Assembly: GCA_029866025.1 (NCBI GenBank)
Contig: JARXAD010000013.1
Coordinates: 186,001 to 250,000, forward strand
Reading direction: 5' to 3'
Length of the DNA: 64,000 bases
From: Vampirovibrionales bacterium
Lineage (GTDB): Bacteria; Cyanobacteriota; Vampirovibrionia; Vampirovibrionales; Vampirovibrionaceae
Part shown: piece after piece, positions 10,031 to 17,701 of the stretch
How the letters are laid out: the number at the start of each line of letters is the position of its first letter
Position numbering within the stretch: the first letter of the stretch is position 1
The notes under the pieces: model-generated
Told to the model about the DNA's origin: nothing
The model's database searches: none
What the model saw: only the letters and a program-made list of their open reading frames with translations
Made by a program: the position numbers and the translations under genes

Positions 10031-11614
10031 TTAGCGAAGCAGGTGAGGAGCCGAGGGATCTTCGGTCTTGGGTGCAGGGGTCAGTAGCGCCACGCACTCA
10101 ATGTGGTAGGTTTGGGGAAAACAATCCACGGGTTGAACCCACGCGAGCTGCCAGCCGTTGTCGGTCAGGTGGCGGCAATCACGGGCCAGCGTGCTTGGGT
10201 TACAACTAATGTAGATGATGGCCTTGTCGGTGTGTTCGGCCAGCCAATCCAGCACTACGGGCTTGGCGCCTGTGCGGGGGGGATCAATAATGCCAATGGT
10301 GATTCGGTTGGGGGCAAGATTTTCGGCCAAAGAAGCCTCTAAATACCAGTCGGCAATGTAGTCTTCCACGGCTTGGGCGTGCCATTGGCTGCGATGACTA
10401 ATGCCCAATTGAGCGCTGTTCAGGCTGGCCAGCTCCACGCTGGTTAAATCGCCTTCCACGCCAATGACCTTGCTAAACTGGGCGCCCAAGGGGCTGGCCA
10501 TAATACTTAGGCCAAACAGGCCCATACCGCAGTAGCCATCCCACACAATGGTTTTGCCAGCCGTAGTTTTTGCTTCGGTGGGCATCACACTGGCAATGGC
10601 TTGATGCAAAGTGGTGAGTAGCTGTTCGGTGCCTTGGGGTTGGGCTTGCGTAAAGTGGGGGAGTGAGATGCTGTACTCTATGTTTTGCAGGCGGGTGGTT
10701 ACAACAGACTCTCCCCACAACAGTTGGGGTTCGGAACCTTCGGGAGCATCTTCAGTGGGAATCAACTGCCATAAGGCTTTTAAATTGGGATGGGTTTCGC
10801 GCAAGGTTTGAAAGACTTCCAAAGCTTGGGTAGAATCCCATACTTCTGCTTGAGGGGCTTCAGCCACCGTGTTGGGTTCATAGGAGGTGTCAATCGGTTC
10901 TTCGTCGGTACGCGGCTCTAACCCCAACAAAATGGTAGTTTCATCGGTGGCACGAGCTTTGACGCGCTGAATCCCTTGCAATAACTCGTTGGCCAATTCC
11001 GGTTGATTATTAATGGTCTTTAACAAAGCTTCTAAAGGCGGGGCCGCAATGGGACATTCGCTAATGGCAATGGTGGTATTAGATTCTCGCTGATGGAAGC
11101 CCAAACGTAAGTTGCCATTCGGTAAGGTCACGACTTCCCAGGTGATGGTGTGGCGGTAGTGCCAGGGAGAATTGCCCAAGGTGGGTTTAATGGTCACGTT
11201 GGGTAATTTGGCCAGTCGTTCAAAGGATTCGGCAACAATGGTGCCTTTCCACTCCAGTTGAGCTTGGGTATCCATGTGTTGCCACTGGCATCCACCGCAG
11301 CGTTCGGGGGCTTGGGCAAGGGCATGCTGGCAGGTGGGCTGAACACGATGGACCGAAGGAGCCTCTATGGACTGAATGATCCCCTTGAGTGGCGCTTTTT
11401 TGGAACGGCTGGTGGCTGCGGCTTCAATGGTTACGGTTTCACCCGGTATGCTATCGGCCACCCACACAATGGCTTTGCGAGGGTCTTCGGGGTTCTGGCT
11501 GTCCATGCGGGCCAAGCCGTCTCCGCCATACACCAATTTTTCAATGTTAACGGTGGTGGTTTTAGACTGTTTGGGGGCTTGTTGGCGTGCACGAAAGGTT
11601 TTGGAGGATGGCAT
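10031..11614 (-). CDS. rlmD: 23S rRNA (uracil-C5)-methyltransferase, RlmD/RumA family
   Basis: This SAM-dependent enzyme of the TrmA/RumA family methylates C5 of a uridine, most often U1939 of 23S rRNA. The order is a TRAM-like OB domain (about 25-85: VNIEKLVYGGDGLARM), then a 4Fe-4S cluster motif with TCQH, CGGCQWQ and a later SECP cysteine. A Rossmann domain follows (WDGYCGMGLFGL), then the catalytic part IIDPPRTG and YISCNPSTLARD, whose Cys is the nucleophile. ATG 11614 gives 527 residues; an in-frame extension to 11650 is unlikely because family members begin just before the TRAM domain. The family is paralogous, so RlmC, RlmCD or TrmA-type specificity is possible. Confidence 0.85.
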   Translation of the reverse strand: MPSSKTFRARQQAPKQSKTTTVNIEKLVYGGDGLARMDSQNPEDPRKAIVWVADSIPGETVTIEAAATSRSKKAPLKGIIQSIEAPSVHRVQPTCQHALAQAPERCGGCQWQHMDTQAQLEWKGTIVAESFERLAKLPNVTIKPTLGNSPWHYRHTITWEVVTLPNGNLRLGFHQRESNTTIAISECPIAAPPLEALLKTINNQPELANELLQGIQRVKARATDETTILLGLEPRTDEEPIDTSYEPNTVAEAPQAEVWDSTQALEVFQTLRETHPNLKALWQLIPTEDAPEGSEPQLLWGESVVTTRLQNIEYSISLPHFTQAQPQGTEQLLTTLHQAIASVMPTEAKTTAGKTIVWDGYCGMGLFGLSIMASPLGAQFSKVIGVEGDLTSVELASLNSAQLGISHRSQWHAQAVEDYIADWYLEASLAENLAPNRITIGIIDPPRTGAKPVVLDWLAEHTDKAIIYISCNPSTLARDCRHLTDNGWQLAWVQPVDCFPQTYHIECVALLTPAPKTEDPSAPHLLR

Positions 11615-11731
11615 AATGAGAATTTCTAAACATGGGTAAAGGGGTGGCAATAATTATGAACAGTTTGCCATCATACGCAGAAAGCACCCAAAATTCTTAC
11701 AATAATCGCCTACAAAGGATGCTCCAAGCCT

Positions 11732-11998
11732 TTACGATGCTAAGGGATACTGGGTATCGGCCGATGTTAGGGCGGTTGCTGGCAAGGGTTTTTTGGGGCA
11801 TTCGTCCACCAACTCATCCAGTGTGCAGCCCAGTGCGTGACAAATAGTAAGCATCATGGGTAAACGAGGAAAGGCTCGCCCCTGATTCCAGTACATGACG
11901 GTTTGGTGATCCACGTCCAAGTGCTCTGACAACAGACGCATGGTCCAGCCACGATGAGCCATTGCCAATTCTGCGACCCGTAAACGTAATGGTGTCAT
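11732..11998 (-). CDS. Small Cro/C1-type (XRE) helix-turn-helix protein
   Basis: The 88-residue protein is almost entirely one HTH_3 domain. Helices run through RVAELAMAHRGWTMRLLSEHL, and the recognition region is DVDHQTVMYWNQGRAFPRL, followed by MLTICHALGCTLDELV. It is probably a DNA-binding regulator that may bind the shared upstream region. It is transcribed divergently from a second HTH gene starting at 12182. The intervening 183 bases contain inverted and helically spaced repeats, the usual setting for mutual or auto-regulation. Target genes are unknown. Confidence 0.75.
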   Translation of the reverse strand: MTPLRLRVAELAMAHRGWTMRLLSEHLDVDHQTVMYWNQGRAFPRLPMMLTICHALGCTLDELVDECPKKPLPATALTSADTQYPLAS

Positions 11999-12108
11999 TA
12001 GCTCTCTCTCCAGTTTGTGATTCTACAGATATTGGGTATAGTCCAACAGGTTGCGAACCTATTGTGGTGATTGAACGTCAATAAAAATTGATTGTAGCAA
12101 TTATAGCA

Positions 12109-12139
12109 CTATTGAAATATACTTTTCAATATCGAAATA
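12109..12139. promoter_or_regulatory. Candidate operator between two divergent HTH genes
   Basis: The AT-rich divergent promoter region contains the perfect inverted repeat ATTGAAA-N6-TTTCAAT at 12111-12130. A near-direct repeat of its left arm (ATCGAAATA) begins at 12131, exactly 20 bases, about two helical turns, after the first. This spacing fits two dimers bound on one DNA face. That the neighbouring HTH proteins bind it is inference. Confidence 0.5.
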
Positions 12140-12181
12140 GTATAGACTTTGTAAGTTGACTCCGCGAGAGATGTTTATTCC

Positions 12182-12592
12182 ATGAAACCTTCGGATACAT
12201 TATTGGGCCATGAAATTCAATTGTTCTTGGTGCGTCAGGGGGTCACGTTAGAAGCGTTGGCCTCTCAAATGGCAATGTCTCAAGAGGCGTTGTCTAATCT
12301 CATTCACGGGCGCCGTCGTTTTAAGGATGATACCTTGCGGCGTTTGGCAGCAACGCCCCTATTTGTTTCTGGGTGTTTTAGTGAATCGCGCTTGAAGGCA
12401 CTGCGTGCTGTGGACGAGTACGCAATGAGTGACTTGGTGCTGGCGGTGGTGGAGTTGGTAAAGCGAGGCGCCTTGGATACGTTGCCAAACGAGTTTTTTG
12501 ATGACATTCGTCAAGAGTTAAGTCGTTTTGTAACCTCTCACCGAGAGCCGTTGAAGAACCTTCGCTCAGTATTTGATGCATTCCCTGAATAA
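12182..12592 (+). CDS. HTH (XRE-like) protein with C-terminal helical domain
   Basis: The 136-residue protein has an N-terminal helix-turn-helix region at about residues 10-55 (FLVRQGVTLEALASQMAMS and ALSNLIHGRRRFKDDTLRRL). An acidic helical tail of unknown role follows (about 65-136). The start is the ATG at 12182, preceded by GAGAG at 12167-12171. It diverges from the small XRE gene at 11998. It resembles regulators of the phage-repressor or plasmid-addiction type, but no partner toxin or phage gene is adjacent. Confidence 0.65.
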   Translation: MKPSDTLLGHEIQLFLVRQGVTLEALASQMAMSQEALSNLIHGRRRFKDDTLRRLAATPLFVSGCFSESRLKALRAVDEYAMSDLVLAVVELVKRGALDTLPNEFFDDIRQELSRFVTSHREPLKNLRSVFDAFPE

Positions 12593-12848
12593 AGGTGTCG
12601 AGGTTCATGATTAGGATCTCCCAAGTACGTTTAAATAGGCTTTCAATCGGGGGCTCATGGCTAAAGGTGTTTCCTATAAGCCATTGGATAGCATTGTTAT
12701 AGCCTGAATGAAACCGAAAGGTTCAGTGTAAATCTTCGGATTTTTGAAAAATAGGGTCCCAAAGGAATCCGCTTTCAGAAAATCCGATGAAATGCCGAAT
12801 CAGAGGAGTGTCCAAATGGCTCGCATCTCTCCCTAATGGACTATGTTG

Positions 12849-13979
12849 TTAGGGTGTGGGAACTGGAGATGCGACTGCTGTGGGATGATTGGGGGAGGTT
12901 GCTGCAATGTGGGGGTCGCGCATGCGGTAATGGCGGGCCACTCGCTCATCCAAGGTTTCGGGGCTTTGTTTCCATAAACCCAGGGAATAATCCAAATTCG
13001 TATCCTTCATAGGCTCTTGTCCTGAGGAGGATACGTAATCTTTGGCCCAAGCCCAAAATTCGATTTTGGTTCGGTAGCCGTCTTGTTCTTCTGTTACGGA
13101 GGTATAGGGGTCGTTATCCAACGCATGCATGCCTTCATGAATCCAATAGGCTGCCAATACGGCTGGGTGGCCAAAGGCCAAGGCGGGGTCAAAACGGATG
13201 GCAGGCTCTGTGTTGTGGTAGCGATATTCGGCTAGGTTGGGCACATTGTCGGCTTTTTGGGTGGGGGCAAAGTGGCATACCACGCGGGTCATGGCCCTCA
13301 GCAGGTCTGGTCGCTGGGTTTGAGTGCAAAAAGCCGTGGCCCACAAGCGCGCTTGCTGTAGGTTGGCTTGCCCCAGCCGTTGCACCATCGTGTCTAATGG
13401 CAGTCCGCTTTGGGTGGCCCACAAGCGCAAGGCCAAATAGTCTCGTTGCCGCTTGGCAGAATCCAACCGGGGGCTTTTTTTAATCAACGTATCAAACTGC
13501 TCAATGGCTTCCGTCCAAAGCCCTTCGGTTTGCAGCTGTTCGGCTAAATTTTGTCTGGCTTCGTCATCGGTGGGGTCAATGCGTAGCAGCTCTTCAAAGG
13601 CCAAAATGGCGCTGGGAGCTTCTCCCAGGCTAATGTAAGTGTGGGCCATGTTAAACCACAGGTCGGTATACGTGGGGTCGTAACGCAGGGCTTGCTGATA
13701 GAGCCCCACGGCCTTGCGGTAGTCTCGGTGGGTTTGGGCCGTATTGGCTTGCTCTTTTAGCCTGCGGGCGGTTTCTCTGTCTCGCACCAGCCCTTGTGCA
13801 CCCAAGGGAAAATTTTTGGGTAGGGCCACCGTGGCGTACAGGGGCGAGTAAAAATCGGCAGGGTGGGGATCTTTATGCACCCCAGGAGCACTAGGCTGGG
13901 GGGGCAATGCAGACAAAACGCCCCGCGGCGGGGGAGCCAGCGGGGCGAATGTGGGGGTAGGTGTTGCTGAAAAAACCAT
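12849..13979 (-). CDS. TPR protein with a putative zinc-metallopeptidase (HEGMH) motif
   Basis: I do not recognise the 376-residue product as a named family. It begins with a Pro-rich segment (1-40) without a clear signal peptide. TPR repeats occupy about 70-170 (KAVGLYQQALRYDPTYTDLW, SAILAFEELLRIDPTDDEAR, EAIEQFDTLIKKSPR). Near the C-terminus WIHEGMHALDND (H281, E282, H285) is followed by TEEQDGY about a dozen residues on. This gives an HExxH zincin motif with an acidic third-ligand candidate. The spacing resembles peptidases in which the helix after HExxH carries Glu/Asp. A catalytic role is inference; it might be a degenerate fold. The start at 13979 has AAGG just upstream. It is probably co-transcribed with the gene at 14501. 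Confidence 0.6.
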   Translation of the reverse strand: MVFSATPTPTFAPLAPPPRGVLSALPPQPSAPGVHKDPHPADFYSPLYATVALPKNFPLGAQGLVRDRETARRLKEQANTAQTHRDYRKAVGLYQQALRYDPTYTDLWFNMAHTYISLGEAPSAILAFEELLRIDPTDDEARQNLAEQLQTEGLWTEAIEQFDTLIKKSPRLDSAKRQRDYLALRLWATQSGLPLDTMVQRLGQANLQQARLWATAFCTQTQRPDLLRAMTRVVCHFAPTQKADNVPNLAEYRYHNTEPAIRFDPALAFGHPAVLAAYWIHEGMHALDNDPYTSVTEEQDGYRTKIEFWAWAKDYVSSSGQEPMKDTNLDYSLGLWKQSPETLDERVARHYRMRDPHIAATSPNHPTAVASPVPTP

Positions 13980-14018
13980 GCCTTATTAAAGACCGCTAAA
14001 AGTCTTTATTTGCCTTTA

Positions 14019-14501
14019 TTATTTAACAAAGGGTAACACCTTTTTTTCTCGCTGCTTTTGAAACTCGGTTTGCTTGGGGTTGCATTTAACCTCTATGACG
14101 TCGCCATCGCCGTTTAAAAATACCTCTAATTCGCCTTTAGCTTTAAGAAATAAATTTTGGTCTATATTAGCTCCGTTCGTCGGATTTTTATTAAACTTAT
14201 GATGATCCTCGTAATCTTCATTGGTTGCTAATATTTTGAAGGCAAATGTATCTTCTTTTGGCTGAACATTTAACCTATGAGTCATAAAAATGTCGCACTT
14301 ATAATGATCGGTTAAGTTACCCTTATTATAGTCTATTTTGTCTTTTTCAATTTCTTTAATGGGAGCTAAGCCTTCAACCTGGTTTTGAAGCAAGTAATTA
14401 TAAATTTTTTTGTCTGCGCCTTTGGGAACCGCTGCTTCATTTTTTGCCATTTCCCCGTCAACGTAAACAACAACGGGCATGGCTTGTCCAAATTGAATCA
14501 T
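14019..14501 (-). CDS. Hypothetical protein, Lys/Asn-rich
   Basis: The 160-residue product is not recognised. It is charged (Lys, Asp, Glu), has no signal peptide or membrane segment, and starts MIQFGQAMPVVVYVDGE. CGGAGA 8 bases before the ATG supports the start. The gene is visibly AT-richer than its neighbours, with lysine AAA/AAG codons common, which hints at recent acquisition or relaxed constraint. It lies just upstream of the HEGMH/TPR gene on the same strand, only 39 bases away, so the two may form a small operon. Its leader carries a hairpin (14544-14557). Confidence 0.55.
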   Translation of the reverse strand: MIQFGQAMPVVVYVDGEMAKNEAAVPKGADKKIYNYLLQNQVEGLAPIKEIEKDKIDYNKGNLTDHYKCDIFMTHRLNVQPKEDTFAFKILATNEDYEDHHKFNKNPTNGANIDQNLFLKAKGELEVFLNGDGDVIEVKCNPKQTEFQKQREKKVLPFVK

Positions 14502-14543
14502 GGGGAAATCTCCGAGGGGTTAGGGGGTTTAAAATGATAAAGG

Positions 14544-14557
14544 GGGAGCTTGCTCCC
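14544..14557. other. Leader hairpin GGGAGC-TT-GCTCCC
   Basis: A perfect 6-bp stem with a 2-nt loop lies about 43 bases upstream of the start at 14501. It is of the same short-loop type that recurs in the flagellar leaders of this window. It has no T-run, so it is unlikely to be a simple terminator. Confidence 0.4.
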
Positions 14558-14633
14558 TATTTGAATACACGCCCCTGAATGGGATAAGGTGTTAGGGTGC
14601 CGCTTTTAGTATAAGAAATTGTTACAAATCGTG

Positions 14634-16208
14634 ATGACCTTGCTGGAAACCCTGCCTCCCCTTACCTTATACAATTCGTTGTCTCGCAGCAAAGAAGCCT
14701 TTGCCCCCGAGCATCCCCCCACCGTGCGCTTGTATGTGTGCGGCCCCACCGTGTACGACGATGCTCACTTGGGCCATGCGCGGTGTTACATCACGTGGGA
14801 TGTGCTGATTCGTACCTTGCGAGCGTGGGGCTACGAGGTGCAAGACGCCCGCAACATTACGGATGTGGACGACAAGATTTTGGCCAAAGCCTCTGCCACA
14901 GGCCAATCGCCTGCCGAAGTGGCGAAACACTTTACCCAGCGCTTTCATGACGACATGGCGGCCTTGAATGTGCTCCCTCCAAACCTGGAACCCAAAGCCA
15001 CCGAACACATGGAGGCCATCATTGAAGGTTGCCAAGAGCTCATTACTAAAGGCGCCGCCTACGTAACCAGCAATGGCACCGTGTATTATCGCACCGCCAG
15101 CAAGGCAGATTATGGCAAGCTGAGCCAAAAGCCCCTAGAAGATTTGCGCTCTAGTGGCCGCGTGGAAGCAGACCCGGAGAAAGAATCCCCGCTGGATTTT
15201 GCCCTGTGGAAGCACGTGGCCCAAGACGACCCCAACTATTGGGAATCGCCTTTTACAACAGAGAACAACCCCCAAGGGAAAGGCCGCCCTGGCTGGCATA
15301 TGGAATGCAGCGCCATGAACCAGCGTTTGTTTAACGGAAAGCTGGATATTCACGCCGGTGGTGCGGATTTGATGTTCCCCCACCATGAAAACGAGATAGC
15401 CCAAAGCGAAGCGTGGACAGGCCACGATCCCTTCGCCCGCTTTTGGCTTCACAACGGCTTTGTGACGACTGATGGCGAAAAAATGTCTAAAAGTCTGGGC
15501 AACGTCAGCAATGTGCGGGGCCTGTTGCAGCACTTTGATTCCAACACCTTGCGGTATTTTTTGTTGGCCCACCACTACCGCATGCCCGTGGATTTTACTC
15601 CCGATGCCTTGCAAGCTGCCGCTAACCGTATGGCTAAAACCCATCGCGCCATTCAATCGGCTTGTGAGACGTTGGGTTTGGTGAAAGACGTCGCCTTGCA
15701 CCTAGACCCGTGGACGCTGGATAAAGAAAACTCAACCGTTCAGGCCTTTGTAACGGCCATGAGTGATGACTTAAACACGCCTCGTGCCTTGGCCGCGTTG
15801 GATGACGCCATTGCTACCCTCAATACCAAGCACCACGACGATCCCAACAACCTACCTGCCATTAAGTTGGCCTTGATGGCTGTATGGACGGTGTTTGTGA
15901 CTCTAGGATTTTCCATCCCCTTGGTGTTTGAAGGCAAGGCCTTGCCCGAAACGGTTGTGATGGGGGTGAATGCCTTGATGAGAGCTTATGGCCTCCCCCT
16001 GACCGATGGTGAGGCTGTGGAAAGCCGGATTGATGGCTTGCTCAATCGGCGCCATGCCGCCAAACAAGCCAAAGAGTGGGCCATTGCCGATGCCATTCGT
16101 AACGGGCTTACCGCCCTGGGCGTTCAGGTGCAAGATTCGCCCAATGGTTCCTCGTGGTTTTACCAAGCGCCCAGTGTTTCTATCGAATCTGTGGCTGCCC
16201 GTGTCTAA
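14634..16208 (+). CDS. cysS: Cysteinyl-tRNA synthetase
   Basis: This class I synthetase charges tRNA-Cys. Diagnostic parts are CGPTVYDDAHLGHAR (zinc Cys and HIGH-type HLGH), the zinc-binding PGWHMECSAM, HAGGADLMFPHHENE and the KMSKS loop DGEKMSKSLGN. A C-terminal DALR/anticodon region follows. The frame extends to a TTG at 14619, but ATG 14634 or GTG 14631 is more plausible, giving about 524 residues. No strong ribosome-binding site precedes it. The stop codon overlaps the GTG start of mrnC within GTGTCTAA (16201-16208), a strong sign of translational coupling. Confidence 0.93.
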   Translation: MTLLETLPPLTLYNSLSRSKEAFAPEHPPTVRLYVCGPTVYDDAHLGHARCYITWDVLIRTLRAWGYEVQDARNITDVDDKILAKASATGQSPAEVAKHFTQRFHDDMAALNVLPPNLEPKATEHMEAIIEGCQELITKGAAYVTSNGTVYYRTASKADYGKLSQKPLEDLRSSGRVEADPEKESPLDFALWKHVAQDDPNYWESPFTTENNPQGKGRPGWHMECSAMNQRLFNGKLDIHAGGADLMFPHHENEIAQSEAWTGHDPFARFWLHNGFVTTDGEKMSKSLGNVSNVRGLLQHFDSNTLRYFLLAHHYRMPVDFTPDALQAAANRMAKTHRAIQSACETLGLVKDVALHLDPWTLDKENSTVQAFVTAMSDDLNTPRALAALDDAIATLNTKHHDDPNNLPAIKLALMAVWTVFVTLGFSIPLVFEGKALPETVVMGVNALMRAYGLPLTDGEAVESRIDGLLNRRHAAKQAKEWAIADAIRNGLTALGVQVQDSPNGSSWFYQAPSVSIESVAARV

Positions 16209-16638
16209 CGAAACCTCGATCGCTCTTGCTGCTTTGGAGGCCGATACCTTTGCGCCCTCCATTGCCGCGTATTTAGGGGATGCGGTGTATGAGCTTGCCG
16301 TGCGCCGTTGGACTATTAAAACCTTGGCAGCTCAGAGAGCCCTCACACCCAAGGCCATACACTTTGCCACCATTGCTCGGGTTCAAGCGGCGTATCAGGC
16401 CAATTTACTTACTGCAATAGAGCCCCAACTCACCGATTCTGAAAAAGACTGGGTTCGTCGCGCTAAAAATGTCTCAACCAAAACAGCCCGCAAGCAAGAT
16501 CAAGCCGTGCACCGCCATGCCACAGCCCTGGAAGCCTTGGTGGGTTGGTGGTCGGTCCATGCGCCCGAGCGGATGGCAATGCTCACGCCTTATTGGTCAC
16601 AAGCTGTATTAACTTCGGTTATAGAGACCCACGACTAA
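16201..16638 (+). CDS. mrnC: Mini-ribonuclease III
   Basis: This dimeric RNase III catalytic domain lacks the dsRNA-binding domain; in Bacillus it matures 23S rRNA. The signature AYLGDAVYELAVR lies at about residue 20. The basic helix TPKAIHFATIARVQA, the segment ARKQDQAVHRHATALEALVGW and the total length of 145 fit the family. I place the start at GTG 16201 inside the cysS stop overlap, because upstream in-frame sequence is cysS coding sequence read in another frame. The cysS-mrnC pairing is the conserved gene order in Firmicutes and cyanobacteria, which supports the call. Confidence 0.85.
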   Translation: MSNETSIALAALEADTFAPSIAAYLGDAVYELAVRRWTIKTLAAQRALTPKAIHFATIARVQAAYQANLLTAIEPQLTDSEKDWVRRAKNVSTKTARKQDQAVHRHATALEALVGWWSVHAPERMAMLTPYWSQAVLTSVIETHD

Positions 16639-16640
16639 GC

Positions 16641-17255
16641 CTAATAGCGTGTTGCTTGGCAAGCCGGAAAATCGGCCACCCATACGTGGGTTTTGTCTTG
16701 AATGAGGAGACGACCGTCTTGAATCGAGACGGTAGGCGTTGTGACTGCTGCGTCGGTGGCAAAGGGTTGGCCGCTTAGCGGCAGTATTATAAGGGTTCTT
16801 CCTGCTTGGCTGAGCACGGCGGTGGCTGCGGTGGCAGTAGCGCCGCGTTGCAATTGAGCCAAGTAAATGCCTGAGGGCAATGTGAGTCCATTGAGGCAAA
16901 CAGGAGCAAAGAGTCGAAGGAGGCTGCCCGTAGTGTCGGCGTACTGGCGAGGCCCCACTTGCATCAGTTTATCCACATCTACGGGGGGCTCTTTTTTCTT
17001 AAAGAGATTTTTAAATTGAAAGCCTTTTTGTTGGTACGCCGGTGGGGGCGATTGGGGTAATGCGAGTGAGTTGGGATTTTGTGCCTCATTTGAAGGGGTT
17101 TCCAGGGTTTCGTTGCCGGTGGGTAAGTTCCAATCCACCGAGTCACTCCATTCTTGGGCCTGAAGTGGCGGAATGAATAAACAATGACAAACCATACCTA
17201 CTATTGCCGCTGTTAAGACGGTCCAACGAAGGCGAATGCTTGGGTGCAGTGTCAT
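16641..17255 (-). CDS. Secreted or membrane-anchored hypothetical protein
   Basis: The 204-residue product is not recognised. ATG 17255 places a basic N-terminus and a hydrophobic segment (about residues 10-33, ending at LQAQ) at the front, consistent with a signal peptide or anchor. A low-complexity linker and a small compact domain follow (about 100-204: VDKLMQVGPRQYADTTG through to the C-terminal VWVADFPACQ). An in-frame extension to 17372 is possible but would bury the signal. It converges with mrnC, with a 2-base gap between the two stops. Confidence 0.55.
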   Translation of the reverse strand: MTLHPSIRLRWTVLTAAIVGMVCHCLFIPPLQAQEWSDSVDWNLPTGNETLETPSNEAQNPNSLALPQSPPPAYQQKGFQFKNLFKKKEPPVDVDKLMQVGPRQYADTTGSLLRLFAPVCLNGLTLPSGIYLAQLQRGATATAATAVLSQAGRTLIILPLSGQPFATDAAVTTPTVSIQDGRLLIQDKTHVWVADFPACQATRY

Positions 17256-17400
17256 GGAAAGTAGAATCTCTCCCCTGTTTAAGGGGTCTCTGGTGTCTAG
17301 TGGGTCATTACAATAGAAGCGTATGGCTTTTAGTGTAAAAGAGGTGATGGCAGGTTCGCATCCCACGCCCACTGTAGCGGCTTAGAGAGGTTTGGTTCTG

Positions 17401-17595
17401 ATGGCTCACATTTCCCTAAAAACACGCCTGATGTTGGTGGTTACCAAAGTATGTGCGTATGGCCTCAATACGGTGCTGATTGCACTAGTATTGGCGGGGA
17501 TTGGTGTGTTGATTTGGGGCAGCATGTTTGGTCTGGATAGCAGCGGCTTAACCACCGGTGTTCCCGATGGGGCCGCCAGACACGCCCAGCCGTAA
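17401..17595 (+). CDS. Small single-pass membrane protein
   Basis: The 64-residue product has a basic start (MAHISLKTRLMLVVTK), one clear membrane helix (about 20-43) and a short polar tail. GAGAGG at 17385-17390 precedes the ATG. It lies between a divergent secreted-protein gene and serS. Its function is unknown. It is short enough that chance cannot be excluded, but the hydrophobic pattern and ribosome-binding site favour a real gene. Confidence 0.5.
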   Translation: MAHISLKTRLMLVVTKVCAYGLNTVLIALVLAGIGVLIWGSMFGLDSSGLTTGVPDGAARHAQP

Positions 17596-17701
17596 AGGGC
17601 TCCCTCGCCGCGTGGATAAAGGCTATAATAAATCACTTTCGCTACCCTTATGGGGCTTTATGCCTTAACGTTGTTCATAAACACAATTGAAAGACAGTGC
17701 C

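Noticed and set aside
11632-11847. 71-residue plus-strand open frame between the rRNA methyltransferase and HTH genes
   Set aside because: It overlaps the HTH gene antisense, has mixed composition and lacks a convincing ribosome-binding site.
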